A stretch of 35,396 nt of DNA from DASTHG01 sp035491895. GTDB taxonomy: Bacteria; Gemmatimonadota; Gemmatimonadetes; Gemmatimonadales; GWC2-71-9. Of this stretch, positions 1-7,764 are shown piece by piece (the first letter of the stretch is position 1; every line of letters begins with the position of its first letter). The notes under the pieces are model-generated. The model saw nothing but the letters and a program-made list of their open reading frames with translations. It searched no databases and had not been told where the DNA came from. The position numbers and the translations under genes are program-made. The DNA is taken from contig DATJJY010000055.1 in the NCBI GenBank assembly GCA_035491895.1, positions 1 to 35,396 of the forward strand. Reading direction: 5' to 3'.

Positions 1-1
1 C

Positions 2-1708
2 CGGAGCTTCGAGGCCGAACGGGCCGGCGACCCAACGCTCTCGCCGGCCGCCCTCGCACGGCCGCACGGCATCGTCGCCTCGGTCTTGAGCGAGCGCGGG
101 CCGAACGAGTCGAGCTTCGCCAAGGTGGCGACGTGGGTCTCGGGAATCGCGGTGATCGTGCTGCTCATCGCCTGCGCCAACGTAATGAACCTCCTCCTGG
201 CGCGGGCGTTGCGGCGGCGCCGTGAGATCGCGATCCGCCTGGCCCTCGGCGTGACGCGCCGGCGCCTGCTGTCGCAGCTCCTCACGGAGAGCCTGGTGCT
301 CGCGGCTGGCGGCGGCGCGCTGGGGGTGATTATCGCGGAGTGGGGTGGGACGGTGCTGCGCGGGCAGTTTCTCGCGGGATCAGCGGACGTGAGCGTCCTG
401 GCCAACGAGCGCACGCTGCTGTTCGCCGGCCTGGCGGCACTCTGCGCCGGTGCGCTCACCGGACTCGTTCCCGCCCTCCGGGTGCTGCGACTCGACCTCG
501 CCACCGATCTCAAGGCCGGCATCCGCGAGGGCACCTACCAGCGATCCCGCACCCGCGCCGTGCTCCTCGTCGCTCAGTACGCGCTCTCCGTCACTCTGCT
601 CGTCGGGGCGGGACTCTTCGTACGCAGCCTGCGCCAGGTGCGCGACGTGCGCCTCGGATACGACGTCGATCCCGTGATGATCGTGGACCTGAACATGCGC
701 GGGGTGCAGCTCGACAGCGCGCAGCGCGTCGTGCTGCGCCGCAACCTGCTGGACCGAGCCCGGTCGATTCCCGGCGTCCAGCATGTCTCGCCGCGCGTCT
801 CGGTGCCGTTCCTCGGGCGGATGAGCGTCAGCCTGTACGTGGGCGGGATCGATTCGGTGCGACGGCTGGGACGCTTCCTCCTGAATGCAGTCGGTCCCGA
901 CTACTTCGCCACGATGGGGACGCGGCTCGTGCGCGGACGCGGCATCTCCGACCAGGATGTCGCGAGTGCGCCCGGCGCAATGGTGGTGAGCGAGGCGATG
1001 GCCGGAGTGCTGTGGCCCGGCCGGGAGGCGATCGGGCAGTGTGTCCACGTCCGCTTCGAGACGGCTCCCTGCACCTACGTCGTCGGTGTCGCCGAGAACA
1101 TTCACTCGCAGCGCCTCGGTGACGATCCCACGTTCTCGTATTACCTGTCGTCGGCTCAATGGGACCCGGGAAACGGCGGCCTGTTCGTTCGCGTGGCCGG
1201 GCCGGCGCGCCAGCTCGCCGAGACGGTGCGGCGACGTCTCCAGGAGGTCATGCCCGGCGCATCGTATGCCGTGATAACGCCGTTTGCGGATGTACTCGGC
1301 CGAGAGACGCGGTCCTGGCACCTGGGGGCCACGATGTTCCTCGCCTTCGGTGCCCTCGCCGTCGTCCTCGCGGCGATCGGTCTCTACAGCGTGCTCGCGT
1401 ACACCGTGGCGCAGCGCACTCACGAGCTCGGTGTGCGCGCCGCGCTCGGAGCGGACCAGCGGGACCTGATTGCGATGGTGGTGCGGGAGGCGTTCACCGT
1501 CGGCGTCACCGGCATCGCCATTGGGACGTTGATCGCGCTCGCCGGCGGCCGCTGGCTGGGACCCTTACTATTCCGGGAATCGCCGCGCGACCCGCTCGTC
1601 TTCGGGGCGGTCGCGGCCTTGTTGCTCGGCATCGCGGCGTTGGCGAGCTTCGTGCCTTCCCGCCGGGCGGCGGGGGTGGATCCGGTGGTGGCACTGCGAA
1701 CTGAATGA
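2..1708 (+). CDS. ADOP-family ABC transporter permease (FtsX/MacB-like), 5' partial
   Basis: This is the C-terminal part of an inner-membrane permease of the ADOP group, a MacB/FtsX relative that works with a separate ATPase in export or lipoprotein/antimicrobial handling. The frame is open to the window edge, so the TTG at 86 is not a real start. The family is usually about 800 residues, so roughly the first third is missing. Visible are two FtsX modules. The first has a helix near window position 125-200 (GIAVIVLLIACANVMNLLLA) followed by the RRREIAIRLALG signature. Two more helices follow, then a soluble domain with the MacB-core-like stretch FATMGTRLVRGRGIS. The second FtsX module has four helices and the matching THELGVRAALGA signature. 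It ends with the typical SFVPSRRAAGVDPVVALR tail. The substrate cannot be told. The nearby sigma-54 two-component pair may control it, since such pairs are often found near these permeases. Confidence 0.9.
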   Translation, partial: RSFEAERAGDPTLSPAALARPHGIVASVLSERGPNESSFAKVATWVSGIAVIVLLIACANVMNLLLARALRRRREIAIRLALGVTRRRLLSQLLTESLVLAAGGGALGVIIAEWGGTVLRGQFLAGSADVSVLANERTLLFAGLAALCAGALTGLVPALRVLRLDLATDLKAGIREGTYQRSRTRAVLLVAQYALSVTLLVGAGLFVRSLRQVRDVRLGYDVDPVMIVDLNMRGVQLDSAQRVVLRRNLLDRARSIPGVQHVSPRVSVPFLGRMSVSLYVGGIDSVRRLGRFLLNAVGPDYFATMGTRLVRGRGISDQDVASAPGAMVVSEAMAGVLWPGREAIGQCVHVRFETAPCTYVVGVAENIHSQRLGDDPTFSYYLSSAQWDPGNGGLFVRVAGPARQLAETVRRRLQEVMPGASYAVITPFADVLGRETRSWHLGATMFLAFGALAVVLAAIGLYSVLAYTVAQRTHELGVRAALGADQRDLIAMVVREAFTVGVTGIAIGTLIALAGGRWLGPLLFRESPRDPLVFGAVAALLLGIAALASFVPSRRAAGVDPVVALRTE

Positions 1709-1710
1709 CC

Positions 1711-1742
1711 GGTGGTCGGTGGCCGGTGGTCTGTGGCCAGTG
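1711..1742 (+). repeat. Left array of 14-bp repeat flanking the four-helix-bundle gene
   Basis: Two tandem 14-bp units, GGTGGTCGGTGGCC (1711-1724) and GGTGGTCTGTGGCC (1725-1738), followed by the beginning of a third (AGTG). They begin two bases after the permease stop codon. The same unit occurs in inverted orientation at 2264-2297. Confidence 0.85.
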
Positions 1743-1869
1743 AGGTCCTCGACTGACCACAAGCTGCTGATTGCCGATCATGCGTGAATTAGACGTGCTT
1801 GGCGGGGTTCCGATGATGCTGGCTGGTGCGAGAACACGAGGATGGGACGACTCCAACAGGAAGCAATTC

Positions 1870-2301
1870 ATGCCCATCTCCTCTCGTGTCTGCATCCGCA
1901 CGTATCGTGACCTGTCCGTCTGGCAGCGGGCGATGGATCTCGTCGTGCTCGCCTATCAACTTGGTAAGCGACTGCCGAAAGAAGAGCTGTACGGACTGAT
2001 CAGTCAGATTCGACGAGCAGCGACGTCCATCCCAGCTAACATCGCAGAGGGACAAGGACGCCGTTACACCGCTGAGTTTCTAAACTTTCTTGGCATTGCG
2101 AACGGATCACTGATGGAACTCGAAACCCATATCATTGCTTCACAGCGTCTCGGGTTTGTGAATGAGGCCGACGTGAAGGAAAGCTTGGAGGTCGCCGCAC
2201 ACGTCGGGCGGATGCTGGCAGGGCTGATGCGTCGGCTCGAGGAGCGAACACCACGCACGCGACATCACCGGCCACCGACCACTGGCCACCGACCACTCTG
2301 A
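1870..2301 (+). CDS. Four-helix-bundle protein (23S rRNA IVS / Avd-like family)
   Basis: A 143-residue protein of the four-helix-bundle family found in 23S rRNA intervening sequences and related to Avd of diversity-generating retroelements, where the pentameric bundle binds nucleic acid. Diagnostic features are the N-terminal YRDLSVWQRAMDLVVLAY helix, LISQIRRAATSIPANIAEG in the second helix, then GSLMELETHI and a final helix ending in LMRRL. The start at 1870 gives the usual family N-terminus; an in-frame ATG at 1771 would add 33 unlikely residues. The last residues, roughly from TRHHRPPTTGHR onward, are encoded by the right repeat array rather than by the family core. No reverse transcriptase or rRNA is nearby, so the function of this solitary copy is unknown. 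Confidence 0.9.
   Translation: MPISSRVCIRTYRDLSVWQRAMDLVVLAYQLGKRLPKEELYGLISQIRRAATSIPANIAEGQGRRYTAEFLNFLGIANGSLMELETHIIASQRLGFVNEADVKESLEVAAHVGRMLAGLMRRLEERTPRTRHHRPPTTGHRPL
2264..2297 (-). repeat. Right array of 14-bp repeat, inverted relative to the left array
   Basis: Two perfect tandem copies of GGCCACCGACCACT (2270-2283 and 2284-2297). On the minus strand these read AGTGGTCGGTGGCC, matching the left array unit except for the first base. The array forms the 3' end of the four-helix-bundle gene and lies just before the ribosome binding site of the next gene. Confidence 0.85.
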
Positions 2302-2310
2302 GGATAAACC

Positions 2311-3423
2311 ATGTTCGCCCTTGTTCTCTCTCTCGCCCTGGCGCAGAACCAGCATCCCGACACCGCGACGTTCATCACGCGCCTCGGCACGGACACCATC
2401 GCCATCGAGCAATTCACCTTCGATGGCCGGGTGCTCGACGGCGTGAGCGTTATGCGCTCACCCAACGTCTCAGTGCATCGTTATCGCGCGGTGTTTGGTG
2501 CCGGCGGCGTCGATAGTCTGACGTTAGCCGAAGGTCCGGCAGGCACGCCCGCGCGAACGGTGACGACGTATCGCTACACCGATGACAGCGTGCAGGTCGA
2601 GACCCGGCGGGACTCCTCGACCAGACGCCAGAGCACCGGTGTCCACGGCCGGCCCCTGCCCTTTGCACCGGACGTCCTCGGACCCTGGGAGGTCGCCCTG
2701 CGGGGCGCACTCGCTGCGGGCACGGGCGATCCGCAGCTGTCGCTGTTTACCGGCAGCGAGACGATCCGCTACACCGTGCATCGGCTCGGTGCGGACTCGC
2801 TGCATCTGGCGATCGAGAATGGTGACTTTGGGCCATTGGTCGCCCGGATGGACGGCGCCGGCCGGTTGCAGTCACTCGACCTCCGCGCCACGACCGACAA
2901 GTTCCTGGCCGAGCGGGTCGGTGCCATCGACATCGACAGCATGACCGCCGTCTTCGCCGCCCGAGAGATGGCGGGCAAGGGACTGGGCAACCTGTCCCCC
3001 CGGGACACCGCGCGCGCGACCGTCGGCGGCGCCCACATCCAGATCGACTACGGCCGCCCGATGAAACGTGGCCGCGTGATTTTCGGCAACGTCGTCCCAT
3101 GGGACACGGTGTGGCGCACCGGCGCCAACCAAGCGACGCAGTTGATCACCGACAAAGCCCTCGCAATCGGTGGTACGGCCGTCCCCGCAGGGACCTACAG
3201 TCTCTTCACCATACCCTCCTCCAAGGGATGGCAGCTGATCATCAACAAACAGCACGGCCAGTGGGGCACGGATTACGACGCGAAACAGGATCTGGCGCGG
3301 ATCCCAATGCGCCTCCGCACGCTCCCGACTCCCATTGAGCGCTTCACGATCCTGACTCGTGATTCGAACCTTGTGATTTCGTGGGACCAGGCAGAAGCAT
3401 CCGTCGACATGAAAGCCCGGTGA
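2311..3423 (+). CDS. Secreted DUF2911 domain protein
   Basis: A 370-residue protein with a short N-terminal hydrophobic stretch (FALVLSLALA), probably an export signal. The first 215 residues or so form an unassigned beta-rich region. The C-terminal part, about 225-365, is a clear DUF2911 domain: IDYGRPMKRGRVIFGNVVP, then VWRTGANQAT, VPAGTYSLFTIP and WQLIINKQHGQWG. The biochemical role of DUF2911 is not established. It is common as an exported protein in Bacteroidota, Gemmatimonadota and Acidobacteriota. The start is supported by a GAGGA ribosome binding site that overlaps the stop region of the four-helix-bundle gene. Its own stop lies 12 bases before the response regulator start. Confidence 0.85.
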   Translation: MFALVLSLALAQNQHPDTATFITRLGTDTIAIEQFTFDGRVLDGVSVMRSPNVSVHRYRAVFGAGGVDSLTLAEGPAGTPARTVTTYRYTDDSVQVETRRDSSTRRQSTGVHGRPLPFAPDVLGPWEVALRGALAAGTGDPQLSLFTGSETIRYTVHRLGADSLHLAIENGDFGPLVARMDGAGRLQSLDLRATTDKFLAERVGAIDIDSMTAVFAAREMAGKGLGNLSPRDTARATVGGAHIQIDYGRPMKRGRVIFGNVVPWDTVWRTGANQATQLITDKALAIGGTAVPAGTYSLFTIPSSKGWQLIINKQHGQWGTDYDAKQDLARIPMRLRTLPTPIERFTILTRDSNLVISWDQAEASVDMKAR

Positions 3424-3435
3424 TAGCTTACTCCA

Positions 3436-4797
3436 GTGCCATCGCTCCCCACACGGCTACTAGTCGCCGATGATGACCCAGCGGTTCTGGAAGCCCTGCG
3501 ACTGCTCCTCAAGGGAGAAGGCTATCAGGTAGAAACTGCCACTTCTCCAGGTGGAGTCCTAGCCGCCGTCGAGTCGCGCGACTTCGACGCCCTGCTGATG
3601 GACATGAACTACACCCGCGATACGACGGGCGGGGTCGAAGGCCTCGACCTCCTCTCCCGCCTCCAGGGGCTCGACGCCACGCTCCCCGTGCTCGTCATGA
3701 CCGCCTGGGGATCGATCGAAGGTGCCGTCGAAGCGATGCGGCGCGGCGCGCGTGATTACATCGAGAAGCCGTGGGACAACGCGCGACTGTTGCAGCAGCT
3801 GCGCACCCAGATCGAGCTGGGACGCGCCATCCGCACGAGCCAGCGACTCGAGAGCGAGAACCGCTCGCTGCGCCGCGACGGCTCGCCCGAGCTGATCGCG
3901 ACCTCCCCCGCGATGCTCCCCGTACTCCGCCTGATGGAGCGGGTCGGCCCGTCCGACGCCAACGCCCTGATCACCGGGGAGCACGGCACCGGCAAGGAGG
4001 TCGTCGCCCGCTGGCTGCACGCGGCCTCGGCGCGTGCCGGCCGCACCCTCGTGACCGTGAACCTCGGCGGGCTCGCCGAAGGCGTGTTCGAGAGCGAGCT
4101 GTTCGGCCACAACAAGGGCGCCTTCACCGACGCCAAGACCGACCGCATCGGCCGCTTCGAGATCGCCGACGGCGGCACGCTGTTCCTCGACGAGATCGCG
4201 AACCTCTCCCAGTCGCAGCAGGCGAAACTGCTGCGCGTGCTGCAGACGGGAGAATTGGAGCGCGTCGGCTCGTCCAAGACGCGCAAGGTCGACGTGCGCA
4301 TCCTGTCCGCCACCAACGCCGACGTCGCCGCTGAGGTCGCCGCTGGACGATTCCGTGAGGACCTGTTGTTCCGCATCAACACGATCGAGATCCGCCTGCC
4401 GCCGCTGCGCGAGCGGCGCGACGATATCCCGCAGCTCGCCGCGCACTTCCTCACCGAGTACGCGACCCGCTACCGCAAGCCGGTCAACAAATTCCACGCC
4501 GACGCGATGCGGGCGCTGCTCGGCTACGGGTGGCCCGGCAACGTGCGCGAGCTGGCGCATGCCGTCGAGCGGGCCGTGCTGCTCGCCGAGGCCGACACGG
4601 TGCGCACCGTCGATCTGAACCTGCGGCCCCTGGGCGACGGCCCGGGGCGGCTCGAGGACCTGAGCCTCGAAGAGGTGGAGCGCGTGCTGATCCAGAAGGC
4701 GCTCGCCCGCGCCGCCGGGAACGTCAGCACCGCGGCCAAGGCGTTGGGCCTCTCGCGCAGCGCCCTCTACCGGCGCCTCGAGCGCCACGGCCTCTGA
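3436..4797 (+). CDS. Sigma-54-dependent response regulator, NtrC family
   Basis: A cytoplasmic 453-residue transcription activator that, once phosphorylated, drives open-complex formation at sigma-54 promoters. The receiver domain (about 6-125) has the acidic pair in LLVADDD, phospho-acceptor Asp56 in LLMDMNYT, and the conserved Thr and Lys in VMTAWG and YIEKPW. The AAA+ domain (about 150-385) has Walker A TGEHGTGKE, a sigma-54 contact loop reading GAFTDA at 228-233, and Walker B GGTLFLDEIA. Arginine-rich LPPLRERRDDI follows. A Fis-type helix-turn-helix closes the protein (NVSTAAKALGLSRSALYRRL). Start codon is GTG. The downstream kinase begins at its stop codon, so the two form a two-component pair. 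Target genes may include the adjacent permease locus, which is inferred from position only. Confidence 0.95.
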   Translation: MPSLPTRLLVADDDPAVLEALRLLLKGEGYQVETATSPGGVLAAVESRDFDALLMDMNYTRDTTGGVEGLDLLSRLQGLDATLPVLVMTAWGSIEGAVEAMRRGARDYIEKPWDNARLLQQLRTQIELGRAIRTSQRLESENRSLRRDGSPELIATSPAMLPVLRLMERVGPSDANALITGEHGTGKEVVARWLHAASARAGRTLVTVNLGGLAEGVFESELFGHNKGAFTDAKTDRIGRFEIADGGTLFLDEIANLSQSQQAKLLRVLQTGELERVGSSKTRKVDVRILSATNADVAAEVAAGRFREDLLFRINTIEIRLPPLRERRDDIPQLAAHFLTEYATRYRKPVNKFHADAMRALLGYGWPGNVRELAHAVERAVLLAEADTVRTVDLNLRPLGDGPGRLEDLSLEEVERVLIQKALARAAGNVSTAAKALGLSRSALYRRLERHGL

Positions 4798-6128
4798 AGA
4801 AGAAACGGCGTCAGCGCTCGCACGAGTCGCAGGTCACCCGCCTCGCCCTCCTGGGCGGGCTCCCCGCCGTCCTGCTGGCGCTCTGGCTGCTCTTCTCCGG
4901 CGATTCGAGCGATCGCGTGCGCTGGACCTTCGGCGTCCTGATCATCGTCTGCTGGCTCGTGTTCGCGCTCGCCCTGCGCGAGCGGGTGGTGCGGCCGCTG
5001 CAGACCCTCTCCAACATGCTGGCGGCGCTGCGCGAGCAGGATTACTCGCTGCGCGCCCGGCGCCCCAACACCGAAGACGCCCTCGGCCTGGTGATGCTCG
5101 AGCTGAACGTCCTCACGGACGAGCTGAAGGAGCGGCGGCTCGGCGCGCTCGAGGCGACCGCACTGCTGCAGCGCGTCATGGGAGAGATCGACGTGGCGGT
5201 GTTCGCGTTCGACGAAGCGGCGGCGTTGCGTCTCGTGAACACCAGCGGCGAGCGCCTGCTGGGGCAGAGCGCCGAGCGGCTGCTGGGCCGGACCGCCACG
5301 GAGCTGGGACTGGGCGAGTGCCTCAAAGGCGATGCCCCGCGCGTGATCAATCTCGCCTTCCCCGCGTCGAGCGGCCGCTGGGAGGTGCGCCGCGGCGCGT
5401 TTCGCCAGGGCGGCCGGCCGCACCAGTTCATCGTGCTGGCCGACGTGAGCCGCGCGCTGCGCGAAGAGGAGCGCCGTGCCTGGCAACGGCTGATCCGCGT
5501 GCTGGGACACGAGATCAACAACTCCCTTACACCCATCAAGTCGGTGGCGCAGCAGCTCCAGCAGCTCGTCTCCGGCAACGGCTCGAGCGAGCTGTCGCGC
5601 GAAGATCTCGACAAGGGGCTCGAGCTGATCGCGAAGCGCTCGGAGTCGCTCACGCGGTTCCTGTCGTCCTACGCGCGGCTCGCGCGCCTGCCGCCTCCCA
5701 AAGTCGGGAAGGTCGACGTTCCGACTTGGGTGCAGCGCGTCGCCCGGCTCGAGACCCGACTCCCCGTCACCGTGACCCCCGGCCCCGCCGCCACGCTACG
5801 TGCCGACGGCGACCAGCTCGATCAGCTGTTGATCAACCTGATCGCGAACGCCGCCGATGCCGCGCTCACGACGGGCGGAGGTGTCCGGGTGCGGTGGGGA
5901 CCATCGGCGCAACAGGAATTCGAGGTCGTAGTGGAGGACGACGGCCCCGGTCTTCCCGAGACGTCGAACCTCTTCGTGCCGTTCTTCACGACCAAGCCCA
6001 CCGGGTCGGGGATCGGGCTCGTGCTGTCGCGCCAGATCGCCGAGGCGCACGGTGGCCGCCTGACGATCGCCAACCGCACCGACGGCACGCACGGCTGCGT
6101 AGCGCGGTTACAGCTGCCGGCTGCGTAA
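4794..6128 (+). CDS. Membrane histidine kinase, NtrY-like, probable CTG start
   Basis: Sensor kinase partner of the upstream regulator, about 444 residues. Two transmembrane helices lie close together (LALLGGLPAVLLALWLLF and FGVLIIVCWLVFALAL) with a very short external loop. They are followed by a HAMP-like linker, a PAS domain (about 120-215), a dimerisation/phospho-acceptor helix with His239 in VLGHEINNSLTPIKS, and an ATPase domain (LINLIANAADAA, VVEDDGPGLP, FFTTKPTGSGIGL). The short loop suggests a membrane or cytoplasmic signal. There is no ATG, GTG or TTG in frame between the regulator stop and the second helix. The best candidate is CTG at 4794, overlapping the upstream TGA as CTGA. The open frame extends back to a GTG at 4530, but that stretch translates as arginine-rich shadow of the regulator gene. 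Confidence 0.9.
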   Translation: MKKKRRQRSHESQVTRLALLGGLPAVLLALWLLFSGDSSDRVRWTFGVLIIVCWLVFALALRERVVRPLQTLSNMLAALREQDYSLRARRPNTEDALGLVMLELNVLTDELKERRLGALEATALLQRVMGEIDVAVFAFDEAAALRLVNTSGERLLGQSAERLLGRTATELGLGECLKGDAPRVINLAFPASSGRWEVRRGAFRQGGRPHQFIVLADVSRALREEERRAWQRLIRVLGHEINNSLTPIKSVAQQLQQLVSGNGSSELSREDLDKGLELIAKRSESLTRFLSSYARLARLPPPKVGKVDVPTWVQRVARLETRLPVTVTPGPAATLRADGDQLDQLLINLIANAADAALTTGGGVRVRWGPSAQQEFEVVVEDDGPGLPETSNLFVPFFTTKPTGSGIGLVLSRQIAEAHGGRLTIANRTDGTHGCVARLQLPAA

Positions 6129-6176
6129 TCGCCTCGCCTGCGACCCTTTCGGCGCTCGGGGCATCACTCAGGGACC

Positions 6177-7601
6177 GTGCGCCGAATCGCCCTCACTGCC
6201 GTGAATCTGGTCGCGCTGGTTGCCGCAACGGCCCGTGCGGCCCAGGCGCCGGCGACGATTCGTATCGACTCGCGTGTGCTGCATGAGACCCGCCCGATCG
6301 ACGTCGCGCTTCCCGCGAGTTATGCGTCGAGCGAGCGACATTATCCGGTGCTCGTCGTCCTCGACGGTGAATCCCTGTTCCCCGTTGCCGCCGCCCTGAC
6401 GCGTTTCTACGCCGCTGTAGGACAGCTCCCGGAAATGATCGTCGTCGGCATTCCCAACAGCGACCGCACGCGCGACCTGTCCCCGGCTCCCATCGCCGGC
6501 TTCCGTCCACCCCCCGAGCTGGGTGACACGTTCGGCGGGGCGGAGCGATTCCTCGCCTTCCTCTCGGACGAGCTGCTCCCGTACCTCGATCGTACGTACC
6601 GCACAGTCCCGATGAGGACGCTGGTCGGCCATTCCATCGGTGGGACGTTCGCCCTGTTTGCCCTGGCGCGCCGCCCCGAGGTGTTCACGGGCTATCTGGT
6701 AATGGAGCCGGCTACGTGGTGGAACCACGAACAAGAGATCGCAGACGCCTCGGGCGAACTGCAGCGACCGGCGGCGCGGCGAGCCCGCGTCGTGACGGTC
6801 AACGGCCCTGGCCTCGGCGTCGATACCACCGGTTGGGGAGGCACTACACCGCTGGTGCGACACATCACGACATCGGGTGGCGAGACGCACGTCAGCATGC
6901 CGGTCGCCGGGCTCATGCGAGGGCTGCGGACGATGTTCGCCGACTTCGTGCCGACGTCATGGCGGCCGGGCACCCGGCCCATCAGCATGCTCGATCGCTT
7001 CGACTCGCTCTCGCAACGGGTCGGCTACGACGTGACGATCCCGGAAGAGACATTCGGGTTGGTGATCCGGATGTCGCTCGACGGTCGGTTCTTCGACGAC
7101 GCCGACCGCGTCCTGGATCGAATGGAGCGCACGCTGGGCGTCTCAGCGGAAAGCCGCGAGTTCCGCGCACGGCTGGCGCACGAGCGTGGCACGCCGGCCC
7201 CCGCCGGGTTCGTCCCGCTCGTGATCCCCGCGCACCGGCCGACGGCCCGGGAGGCCGCCGCGTTTCTCGGACGGTGGGAGAGCGTTCGCCCGGTCGAGCG
7301 GGGGAAGCACGAGCTGGAGTTTCGCGCTGCGGGCGACACGGTGGTCGCGTTGAGCCGATTTCAGCCCCCTGGCGCGCCGGAGCCGATCGAGAGCTACTGG
7401 ACGATGATCCAGGTCACTTCCGACGGCACACTCGAGGTGGGCAGCGACTGGCTGCACGGCGTCCCCGCCCTGCTCGTGTTCCGTTGCCGCGTGCTGGCCG
7501 ACGGAACGATGACCGTGGCGCGCGAGACCCGGGGGTTTGTGCGGCCTGCGGGGGCGCCGGATGATTCCGAGCTGCTGCGGTATCGCCGGCTCAGTCCTTA
7601 A
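6177..7601 (+). CDS. Secreted alpha/beta hydrolase (esterase D-type, PF00756-like)
   Basis: A 474-residue exported hydrolase starting at GTG. The N-terminus is a signal peptide (arginines, then a hydrophobic core, then ARAAQA). The catalytic domain resembles the putative esterase family (enterochelin esterase and S-formylglutathione hydrolase relatives): YPVLVVLDGE near residue 57, IVVGIPNSDRTRDLSP, and the nucleophile elbow GHSIGG. The family's acid and histidine cannot be placed with certainty. The C-terminal third (about 340-474) is an extra beta-rich region, FLGRWESV onward, as often seen in exported proteins of this type. It begins 48 bases after the kinase on the same strand and ends seven bases from a convergent gene. 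Substrate unknown. Confidence 0.8.
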   Translation: MRRIALTAVNLVALVAATARAAQAPATIRIDSRVLHETRPIDVALPASYASSERHYPVLVVLDGESLFPVAAALTRFYAAVGQLPEMIVVGIPNSDRTRDLSPAPIAGFRPPPELGDTFGGAERFLAFLSDELLPYLDRTYRTVPMRTLVGHSIGGTFALFALARRPEVFTGYLVMEPATWWNHEQEIADASGELQRPAARRARVVTVNGPGLGVDTTGWGGTTPLVRHITTSGGETHVSMPVAGLMRGLRTMFADFVPTSWRPGTRPISMLDRFDSLSQRVGYDVTIPEETFGLVIRMSLDGRFFDDADRVLDRMERTLGVSAESREFRARLAHERGTPAPAGFVPLVIPAHRPTAREAAAFLGRWESVRPVERGKHELEFRAAGDTVVALSRFQPPGAPEPIESYWTMIQVTSDGTLEVGSDWLHGVPALLVFRCRVLADGTMTVARETRGFVRPAGAPDDSELLRYRRLSP

Positions 7602-7608
7602 CCGACGT

Positions 7609-7764
7609 TTATTCCGTATCGCCTGCGCCGCGGTGCTTGGGCTTGCGCTGGTAGGCTTTCTTTGACCTGTGCACCTTGTGCGACGGGACCTTGAGCCGCT
7701 GCTTCGTCGGCGCCTTGGGGTTCGGTATCCGCACCGTCAGCTTCTTCTTCTCGCGGCGACTCAT
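7609..7764 (-). CDS. Very basic 51-residue protein
   Basis: A small protein of unknown function, translationally linked to the upstream DinB gene by an ATGA overlap at 7761-7764. Eighteen of 51 residues are Lys or Arg, with prolines and no hydrophobic segment (it starts MSRREKKKLTVRIP). This composition suggests nucleic-acid or ribosome binding, but no family is recognised. The ATG at 7764 is chosen because of the overlap; longer in-frame starts would run into the DinB gene. It ends seven bases from the convergent esterase. Confidence 0.6.
   Translation of the reverse strand: MSRREKKKLTVRIPNPKAPTKQRLKVPSHKVHRSKKAYQRKPKHRGAGDTE

Larger units (their letters stand above)
1711..2297. mobile_element. 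Putative small mobile/IVS-like unit: Avd-like gene bounded by inverted 14-bp arrays
   Basis: A 587-bp interval contains one four-helix-bundle gene and is bounded by two-unit arrays of the same 14-bp repeat in inverted orientation. The interior looks less GC-rich at third codon positions than its neighbours, which fits an acquired origin. Four-helix-bundle proteins of this family are known from 23S rRNA intervening sequences, whose complementary ends form a stem cut by RNase III, and from the Avd subunit of diversity-generating retroelements. Here there is no reverse transcriptase, variable repeat or rRNA. No transposase or target-site duplication was recognised, so mobility is inference. Confidence 0.45.

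Noticed and set aside
380..1423. Long antisense open frames, also at 3559-4788 and 28892-30397
   Set aside because: They lie opposite well-recognised genes and show the low-complexity composition typical of GC-rich antisense frames.
1711..2301. Diversity-generating retroelement
   Set aside because: The four-helix-bundle gene resembles Avd, but there is no reverse transcriptase, template repeat or variable repeat nearby.
4530..4793. N-terminal extension of the histidine kinase
   Set aside because: The open frame is a GC-rich shadow of the regulator's helix-turn-helix region and translates to Arg-rich sequence with no family resemblance.
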